Below are positions 57,918 through 64,000 of a stretch of DNA of 64,000 nucleotides, one piece after another. Source of the DNA: Prochlorococcus sp. AG-347-J22 (GTDB taxonomy: Bacteria > Cyanobacteriota > Cyanobacteriia > PCC-6307 > Cyanobiaceae); the NCBI GenBank assembly GCA_003279005.1, contig QCBY01000001.1, forward strand, positions 62,001-126,000, given 5' to 3'. The position numbers and the translations under genes are program-made. Under the pieces are notes generated by a model. The model ran no database searches. It was not told the origin of the DNA and saw only the letters and a program-made list of their open reading frames with translations. The number at the start of each line of letters is the position of its first letter. The first letter of the stretch is position 1.

Positions 57918-58961
57918 CTAAATTAATATTTCAGGCAAAAATTTATTTTCTTTTGAATTATCTTTCTTAAGAACCTTTCCTAGGACCCAACTGGATATAT
58001 CATTGGCATCACAAATATTTAAAATCTCATCTTTAAATTTTTTATCAATTATCAAACAGAAACCGACGCCTAGATTAAAAGTATTCCAGAAATCTTGTTC
58101 AGGAATCTGTCCTATATCCTTTAAAAATTCAAACAATATAGGAATATCCCAGGATTTCTTATCAATATAAGGGATAAAATCTGAAGACATACACCTTGGT
58201 AAATTTTCTGGAATTCCTCCCCCAGTGATATGAGACATGCCCTTAATTTCTATATTTTGAGATAAAATTTGATTTACAACTTTAAAATAAATTTTTGTAG
58301 GTTTTAATAATTGGTCATAAAAATCTAAGTGATACAATTTTTCAAATTGATTATGAATTTGATTATTATTTTCAATTATTTTTCTAACTAAACTAAATCC
58401 GTTACTATGTACCCCGTCACTTTGTAATGCAATTATCAAATCATTTTCACATATTTTTTTGCCATTAATTAATTTCGACTCGTCAACAATGCCAACGCAA
58501 AATCCTGCCAAATCATACTTGTTCTTTGCGTAAAATCCAGGCATTTCTGCGGTTTCTCCTCCAAGTAAGGAGCAGTTATTTTTCCTACAACTATGTGAAA
58601 TGCCCTTAACAACTTCTAATAGTTGATTTTTATCTAGCTTTCCGGTCGCAATATAATCAAGAAAAAATAGCGGTTTTGCACCAGTTGTAATGATATCATT
58701 CATACACATTGCCACTAAATCTATACCTACTTCGAAATGAAAATTCTTACTTTGTGCTAATTCCAATTTTGTCCCAACCCCATCAGTCCCTGAAACTAAA
58801 ACAGGTTTTTTTAAACCCTCAAGAGGTATTTTAAATAAGCCACCAAATCCTCCAATTCCTTCCAATACACTAGATGAATGAGTTGATTCGACAGCATGTT
58901 TAATTTCTGAGACAAATTCTCTTCCAGCTTTTATATCAACTCCTGATGTTTTGTAATCCAT
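57918..58961 (-). CDS. purM: Phosphoribosylformylglycinamidine cyclo-ligase
   Basis: PurM closes the imidazole ring in purine synthesis using ATP. The 347-residue protein has VSGTDGVGTKLELAQ, DLVAMCMNDIITTGAKPLFFLDY, GGETAEMPGFY and GMSHITGGGIPENLPR, all family blocks. Length is normal. It stands alone with its own promoter region divergent from panC. Confidence 0.97.
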   Translation of the reverse strand: MDYKTSGVDIKAGREFVSEIKHAVESTHSSSVLEGIGGFGGLFKIPLEGLKKPVLVSGTDGVGTKLELAQSKNFHFEVGIDLVAMCMNDIITTGAKPLFFLDYIATGKLDKNQLLEVVKGISHSCRKNNCSLLGGETAEMPGFYAKNKYDLAGFCVGIVDESKLINGKKICENDLIIALQSDGVHSNGFSLVRKIIENNNQIHNQFEKLYHLDFYDQLLKPTKIYFKVVNQILSQNIEIKGMSHITGGGIPENLPRCMSSDFIPYIDKKSWDIPILFEFLKDIGQIPEQDFWNTFNLGVGFCLIIDKKFKDEILNICDANDISSWVLGKVLKKDNSKENKFLPEILI

Positions 58962-59058
58962 GAAATGAAAATGTTAGACTTCTTCTATATAGATATTCCT
59001 CCGTAGATTGCTTTTGTCCAGTAAATATTTATTAAATAGATTTATTTTTTAAAACAAA

Positions 59059-60591
59059 GTGAAAAAGTTAATAATTAAAAAAACAGAAGAACTTGAGGAA
59101 TGGCGACGAAATCTCAAAAGTAATATTAACTTTATCCCAACTATGGGTAATCTTCACTATGGTCATCAAAAATTAATTTCAACAGCAAAAAATGACAATT
59201 CAAATTTCAATTTAGTAAGTATTTTTATTAATCCACTTCAATTTGATAATAAATCAGATCTAGAGAATTATCCTAAAACAATTGACAATGATATTAAAAT
59301 CTCCTTTTCAAGTGGCGCAGATGTCATCTTCATTCCAGCAACTGAAGATATATATCCATCGAATAATAAAAATATTAAGTTCCTGAAAGCTTCCATAGAA
59401 TTATCTTCTGCATTATGCGGATTAAATCGAACAGGACATTTTGATGGCGTTTGTACTGTAGTTTATAGATTACTTAATATCATCAAGCCAAAAAATCTTT
59501 ATTTAGGAGAAAAAGATTGGCAACAACTATTAATATTAAAAAATCTTGTCCAAACAAATAAATTAAATATTTCTATTAAATCTATTCCCACTCAGAGAGA
59601 TTTTGATGGAATCCCTTTAAGTTCTCGTAATATAAACCTTTCACAAAAAGAAAGAAAATTAATTCGATTTTTTTCAAATGAATTATTAATAGCGAAAAAT
59701 AACTTTAAAAAAGAAAAAAAGATTAATTTAAAAGAAATAACAAAAAAGCTGTCAGAAGAAAAAATTTTAATTGAATATTTAGAACATTTACACCCCTATA
59801 CTCTTAAAAACTTGGAAGTTGATGATAATATTTCAATACTGGCTGGTGCGATAAGATGCGGAGAGATAAGATTAATTGATCACGTTTTTCTAATGAAAAG
59901 AAGCCCAATTATTGCAATTGATGGGCCTGCCGGTTCAGGTAAAAGTACTGTTACAAAGTTAATCGCTAATAAACTTAAACTTTTATACCTAGATACTGGA
60001 GCAATGTATAGGGCATTGAGTTGGCTTTTAATAAAAGAAAAAATTGATTATAAAAAAGAAAAACAATTAAATAATATTCTTAAAGATATATCTATTGTTT
60101 TCAAGTCAAATACGAATTCAAATCAGGATGTTTTCATCAATAACTACTGTGTTACTGAAGAAATTCGGTCGCAAAAAATAAGTTCCATAGTTTCTCAAAT
60201 TTCCGCAATCAAAGAAGTAAGAAAGTTCTTAGTGGAAGAACAAAGAAAAATTGGAAAGTCAGGCGGACTTGTAGCAGAGGGAAGAGATATAGGAACTACT
60301 GTTTTCCCAGATGCAGAACTTAAAATATTTTTAACTGCAAGCATTGATGAAAGAGCAAAAAGAAGAAAGTCTGACAAAAAAAGCAAAGACTCAAATGAAA
60401 TAGACCTTAATAAATTAAAAGAGCTTATAAAGAAAAGAGATTTTGAAGATTCTAATAGGGAAAGTTCACCTTTAATAAAAGCCAATGACGCAATAGAAAT
60501 CATTACTGATGGATTTTCAATTAATGAAGTAGTAGATAAAATTATTGATCTTTATAACGACAAGATTCCAAAAGAGATTCAGATCCAATAA
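59059..60591 (+). CDS. panC/cmk: Bifunctional pantoate-beta-alanine ligase / cytidylate kinase
   Basis: Fusion known from cyanobacteria. Residues 1-278 are PanC, with FIPTMGNLHYGHQKLI near 25-40 and YLGEKDWQQLLIL near 148, making pantothenate for coenzyme A. Residues 281-510 are Cmk, starting IIAIDGPAGSGKST with the P-loop at 289-296 and containing EGRDIGTTVFPDAELKIFL, making CDP from CMP. The start is GTG. The reading frame is continuous through the linker. The stop is two bases from the convergent phosphatase. Confidence 0.95.
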   Translation: MKKLIIKKTEELEEWRRNLKSNINFIPTMGNLHYGHQKLISTAKNDNSNFNLVSIFINPLQFDNKSDLENYPKTIDNDIKISFSSGADVIFIPATEDIYPSNNKNIKFLKASIELSSALCGLNRTGHFDGVCTVVYRLLNIIKPKNLYLGEKDWQQLLILKNLVQTNKLNISIKSIPTQRDFDGIPLSSRNINLSQKERKLIRFFSNELLIAKNNFKKEKKINLKEITKKLSEEKILIEYLEHLHPYTLKNLEVDDNISILAGAIRCGEIRLIDHVFLMKRSPIIAIDGPAGSGKSTVTKLIANKLKLLYLDTGAMYRALSWLLIKEKIDYKKEKQLNNILKDISIVFKSNTNSNQDVFINNYCVTEEIRSQKISSIVSQISAIKEVRKFLVEEQRKIGKSGGLVAEGRDIGTTVFPDAELKIFLTASIDERAKRRKSDKKSKDSNEIDLNKLKELIKKRDFEDSNRESSPLIKANDAIEIITDGFSINEVVDKIIDLYNDKIPKEIQIQ

Positions 60592-60593
60592 AT

Positions 60594-61067
60594 TCAAGAA
60601 ATACTTTCCAGAAAGCAACTTACAGAGTCTTCTAAAATATCAAGGACATGATCAAAACCCTCATCCCCTCCAAAATATGGATCAGGAACTTCTTGCTCAT
60701 TGAAAATTGATCTAAAATTTTGTATTTTGTTAATTGATGCAAAATCAGTTGATGACGTTCTATTTTTAAGGTCTTGTATATTTCGAAAATTTGAATCATC
60801 CATAGCAATTATATAGTTAAATTTTTCAAAATCTTTAGCATTTATTTGTCTAGCTTTACTTAAAATTTCCACTCCCCTTTTTTTTGCAGCAATTCTCATT
60901 CTATTATCAGCATTCTTACCTATATGCCAACTACCAGTTCCAGCAGAATCAACAATAAAATTGTCATTTAAACCTTTTTTCTTAACCAAATCAAAAAAGA
61001 TTGCTTCAGCAGCAGGAGACCTGCAGATATTACCTAAACATACAAAAAGAACAGATTTTTTTTGCAT
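60594..61067 (-). CDS. Low-molecular-weight protein-tyrosine phosphatase
   Basis: A 157-residue phosphatase. The CX5R loop CLGNICRS is at 10-17, and the general acid aspartate is in VPDPYFGGDEGF. The overall length fits single-domain LMW phosphatases. Its target is unknown; it is 20 nt downstream of pebB and may be on the same transcript. Confidence 0.87.
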   Translation of the reverse strand: MQKKSVLFVCLGNICRSPAAEAIFFDLVKKKGLNDNFIVDSAGTGSWHIGKNADNRMRIAAKKRGVEILSKARQINAKDFEKFNYIIAMDDSNFRNIQDLKNRTSSTDFASINKIQNFRSIFNEQEVPDPYFGGDEGFDHVLDILEDSVSCFLESIS

Positions 61068-61087
61068 CTAATTTAAAATAATATAAA

Positions 61088-61861
61088 TTATAAAACTTTA
61101 TTAGTGGAAAATAAGAATTTATTAATTAAGGATTCAGTGAAATCTTTACCAAATAAACTTGATAACATTGGCCTTGCTGGGTCTTTATCTTTTCTGTAGT
61201 TCAAATAATCATTTTGACCATTAATTAAATCTTGCTGTAGACCTTGACTAACTTCGTTACTTTCAAAGAGAGTTTTAAGATACAAGTTCAAATATTCTTT
61301 GAATATATGATAAAGCTGATTTTCAATTAAATAATCACTTTCTTTTTCTTTTGGTAATCTTGACCAAATTAATCCCGGTGAAAAAAATCTTGCCACATCT
61401 TCGGACATTTTTTCAGCAGCAGGAAGAGATAAATGACATGATTTTTTAATTTTTGAAAGTTTTTCTAATAATTTTGAATCAAACTGTTTTTCTACTTTTA
61501 ATGATGGCTGAAAATCTAAAACTAATAAATGACTTTTAGGTAAAGATACAAAATCTACACCAAAGAATGGGATGTTATAGGAAGTATTTGGAATAATTAA
61601 AAAATTCAACACAGAATAACTTGGACTATTAATACATACAGCTCTTGCAAAATTAATTCTTTTCTGGTGAGTTGCTCCCCAAGTAAAAAGATTTACATTA
61701 TTTTTTGATTTTTTTGAACCATAGGTTGACTCTTTATAAGAAAAAGCAGAAGGTATTTTATGTTCAAGGCATTGATATTTAGCTAATTGAAAAATTATAA
61801 ATTTGATGAAATTAGCCCATCGCCATCGGTCGTTATAAAAAATAGTTTTTTCAATAAGCAT
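61088..61861 (-). CDS. pebB: Phycoerythrobilin:ferredoxin oxidoreductase
   Basis: PebB reduces 15,16-dihydrobiliverdin to phycoerythrobilin using ferredoxin. The 257-residue FDBR-family protein shows [23 protein letters not shown] and [23 protein letters not shown]. The ordered ho1-pebA-pebB cluster decides its identity against PebA and PcyA. It is directly downstream of pebA with no spacer. Confidence 0.92.
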   Translation of the reverse strand: MLIEKTIFYNDRWRWANFIKFIIFQLAKYQCLEHKIPSAFSYKESTYGSKKSKNNVNLFTWGATHQKRINFARAVCINSPSYSVLNFLIIPNTSYNIPFFGVDFVSLPKSHLLVLDFQPSLKVEKQFDSKLLEKLSKIKKSCHLSLPAAEKMSEDVARFFSPGLIWSRLPKEKESDYLIENQLYHIFKEYLNLYLKTLFESNEVSQGLQQDLINGQNDYLNYRKDKDPARPMLSSLFGKDFTESLINKFLFSTNKVL

Positions 61862-62572
61862 TTAATCTAAATTATTTTTATTCAAAGTGAAAAGAAAATT
61901 ATTAATGAAATTCTTAGTCCAAGTTTCACCAAAAAAGTTTTTAAATAACTTGTCTGCGGGATCTTTTTCAAAACTATATTTATCATATTTAATTTGATTA
62001 ATCTTTATTTGTTCTAAGTTTAAAAATTGATTAACAGAATTTAATTTAGAAATATTTAAATAATTACTAACAAATGAATGAAATATTTTGTTTAAATCTC
62101 TTTCAAGATTTAATTTATTTCCTCTACATATAATTACCCATGGAGAGAAATACTTTTTTGAATCGTAAATATTCTTCATTTCATTATTATCAAATGCAGA
62201 ATATTTTTTCTTAATAATACCTAGACTGGAACAATATTTTTTGAGATACTCATTTTCTTGAATTAAGGGTTGATAATCTAGTATTGCTAATAACTTTTGA
62301 GAAGTTCCAAACCATAAAATATCAGCTCCAAGGATAGGCAATTCACTATCAAAATTTGGATATGCAACTGTATTAAACACTTGTATTTTTTGACCACCAT
62401 CTAATCTAGTTATTCGCCACTTTCTATATTCAGGAGATGAAAAAAGCCAATTTTTTATAATATATTTTGAATCTTTATTATGATGTTCTTTAAATTCTTT
62501 AGATATTTCAACTTCCTTACCATTTAATTCATCAATATTGGTTTTAAGGAAATCAACTAATGAATCAAACAT
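61862..62572 (-). CDS. pebA: 15,16-dihydrobiliverdin:ferredoxin oxidoreductase
   Basis: PebA reduces biliverdin IX-alpha to 15,16-dihydrobiliverdin, passing it to PebB. The 236-residue protein has [23 protein letters not shown] and [20 protein letters not shown], the FDBR core. It begins five bases after ho1. Confidence 0.92.
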   Translation of the reverse strand: MFDSLVDFLKTNIDELNGKEVEISKEFKEHHNKDSKYIIKNWLFSSPEYRKWRITRLDGGQKIQVFNTVAYPNFDSELPILGADILWFGTSQKLLAILDYQPLIQENEYLKKYCSSLGIIKKKYSAFDNNEMKNIYDSKKYFSPWVIICRGNKLNLERDLNKIFHSFVSNYLNISKLNSVNQFLNLEQIKINQIKYDKYSFEKDPADKLFKNFFGETWTKNFINNFLFTLNKNNLD

Positions 62573-62577
62573 AAATA

Positions 62578-63288
62578 CTAGGTCTCAGTACTTCCCTTCC
62601 TAACTTTTTTTGTAATGTAATTAAACACAATCTTTCCTAAAACAGCAATCAAGTTACCCTCAAGCTCCTTAAACATTTTCATATTATAGGTAAATGCTTG
62701 ATTAGCTTCATCAATAATTTGATCAGCAGTCGTTTGATTTATTGGGAGTTGATTCAAAACAAGAGAATATTCTTCCTTAAATTTCTTTTCGTCAGTAATT
62801 AATTCAAATTCGTAAAAATTTAAACCATTATTTCCCTCTAGATTTAAGGCCTTTTTAGCAATCCTTTTCAAAATTTGGCCCCCAGATAAATCTCCTATAT
62901 ACCTTGTGTAGTGGTGGCCAACCAATAACTCTGGTGAGCTTTTTGCTACTTCACGGATTCTTTCAACATATTTTTTTGCTGATTGAGAGATATTAATTTC
63001 ATTCTTCCAATTATCACCAAAATAAAATTTAAGATCATTTTCAAGGGTTTCTTTCCTGAATAATGATCTAAACCCAATAGGTTTTATTACAGGATGTTCC
63101 TCATAGACTAATCTTTCAATTTCATCTTCCATAGCCTCATAAACAAAATATAAATCGCTGATTAATTTTCTATATGATTTTTTTTCGACAACTCCTTTTA
63201 AAAAACAGGCCACAAAACCAGTATTTTCAGCCATGGTGTGGGATTTTTTTGTCCCTTCTCTTAGTTGTCCTGCAAGAGCGACTGCCAT
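62578..63288 (-). CDS. ho1: Heme oxygenase
   Basis: Heme oxygenase opens heme to biliverdin, iron and CO. The 236-residue protein has the proximal histidine His17 in [18 protein letters not shown], and the distal helix glycine-rich segment [19 protein letters not shown] near residue 135. Products feed pebA and pebB on the same strand. Confidence 0.95.
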   Translation of the reverse strand: MAVALAGQLREGTKKSHTMAENTGFVACFLKGVVEKKSYRKLISDLYFVYEAMEDEIERLVYEEHPVIKPIGFRSLFRKETLENDLKFYFGDNWKNEINISQSAKKYVERIREVAKSSPELLVGHHYTRYIGDLSGGQILKRIAKKALNLEGNNGLNFYEFELITDEKKFKEEYSLVLNQLPINQTTADQIIDEANQAFTYNMKMFKELEGNLIAVLGKIVFNYITKKVRKGSTET

Positions 63289-63345
63289 TTATTTTGAATT
63301 TATTTTGTATGTGTATTTAATCTACAAGGAAAATACATAAAACAA

Positions 63346-63777
63346 CTAATTTTTGTTACCAGCGGATGTTGTAGAGAATAACTTATAAAGTTCTTTACAA
63401 ACCAAAAAAAGATTATCTTTCTGTTTCTTTTGAGGTAAATGAGTACCAGTCATTTCCCACTCTCCAACAGTAGCTACCCTCCATCTTTCTGAGGGAACAA
63501 TCATGCCTCTCATTATTATTCCTAATAATTTGGGAACTCTACTACTATTATCATTTTCAATTCTCAATTGTAAAAGTATTGCTCTACATTCAATAAGAGG
63601 GCTCCAACCTGGAAAATGAAAGGCAAAATCAATAGTATCCTTCATGGATTCATTATTAGAACTTTCCCAAGGACTAAAGTTAACGCTAGCATCTGGAAAA
63701 TATTTTCTAAAAGTAGCTGCAGTAGAAGCGATTTTGTTAGCTATTGCCACATTACTTACATTTGAACTCGCATTCAT
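63346..63777 (-). CDS. Conserved protein of unknown function upstream of ho1
   Basis: A 143-residue soluble protein beginning MNASSNVSNVAIANKIASTA. Tryptophan-containing segments SPWESSNNESMKDTIDFAFHFPGWSPLIECRAIL and PSERWRVATVGEWEM suggest a conserved fold, but I recognise no domain. It lies 57 nt before ho1 on the same strand and may share its transcript. Confidence 0.6.
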   Translation of the reverse strand: MNASSNVSNVAIANKIASTAATFRKYFPDASVNFSPWESSNNESMKDTIDFAFHFPGWSPLIECRAILLQLRIENDNSSRVPKLLGIIMRGMIVPSERWRVATVGEWEMTGTHLPQKKQKDNLFLVCKELYKLFSTTSAGNKN

Positions 63778-64000
63778 AGACAGCTAAGTATTTTTTTAGA
63801 AAATGACATAATTTTCTTTAACTTGCTTATTAACTACTTTTTCTTTTAATAAAGATGTTGAAATGCTGATCAATAAAGTATTCTCTATTCACATTTGAAT
63901 AATAAATTTCTAGCTTTTAAAGAAAGTAACTCATCGCAAATTACAATACGAAAAACTTCAATAAGTTATCTCTTGTAATTAATTCAATGCTATGCCAAAA
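63778..64000. other. Upstream region at window end
   Basis: An AT-rich spacer of 223 bases. It should hold the promoter for the minus-strand gene. An ATG at 63992-63994 followed by CCA AAA could begin a plus-strand gene outside the window, but three codons are too few to support a call. Confidence 0.35.

Overview
The window is a gene-dense, AT-rich piece of core chromosome from a marine picocyanobacterium, almost certainly a high-light-adapted Prochlorococcus. The evidence is the photosystem I gene set (psaA, psaB, psaI, psaL, psaD), the cyanobacterial ribosomal superoperon order, cyanobacterial NdhN and LdpA, the PanC-Cmk and CbiG-CobJ fusions, and a ho1-pebA-pebB cluster with no phycobiliprotein genes beside it. 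I see no phage, insertion sequence, CRISPR array or defence island. Coding sequence fills most of the window and many gene ends touch or overlap.

Layout. 1-5500: psaL (cut by the window edge), psaI, a strong terminator, psaB and psaA, all on the minus strand. 5500-5840: non-coding psaA upstream region with two inverted repeats. 5840-8550: CbiG-CobJ and a HAD phosphatase, plus strand. 8669-9525: a PAP2-family phosphatase of unusually high GC, then tRNA-Ser(GCU). 9587-11359: alr and an HNH endonuclease. 11371-27504: a continuous minus-strand ribosomal block running from rplC through secY, adk, rpoA and truA to rpmE and prfA. 27505-27782: a divergent non-coding spacer with a possible small RNA. 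27783-36481: ndhN-ldpA, tRNA-Gln, a HAD gene, recA with an SOS box, DUF2839, a degenerate helicase-like gene, tyrA, crtD and a fructosamine-kinase-like gene. 36490-42126: a CAAD protein, a MoeB-rhodanese E1 enzyme, a tandem CobO, larE, speD, recF and tRNA-Arg. 42138-52559: minus-strand GNAT, ppc, gshA, trpE, psaD, a histidine kinase, rodA and mrp. 52716-57785: hemF, a CCB-like membrane protein, an RNase D-like exonuclease, an LpxB-like protein with tRNA-Cys across its 5' end, and small conserved genes. 57918-63777: purM, panC-cmk, a low-molecular-weight phosphatase, pebB-pebA-ho1 and a conserved unknown gene.

Functional themes are photosystem I, the translation apparatus, tetrapyrrole chemistry (hemF, ho1/pebA/pebB, corrinoid genes), carbon and amino-acid entry points (ppc, trpE, tyrA), and DNA repair (recA, recF). 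Most of this is ordinary core genome and I found no convincing new multi-gene system. The items most worth checking are two genes without any ATG/GTG/TTG start (recF and the LpxB-like gene), each with a divergent tRNA just upstream; a possible small RNA or ribosomal leader at 27584-27652; a hairpin just before rplE, where Escherichia coli S8 autoregulates; an E1 enzyme that lost its zinc cysteines; a kinase with a degenerate ATP site tied to rodA; and the compositionally odd PAP2 gene.
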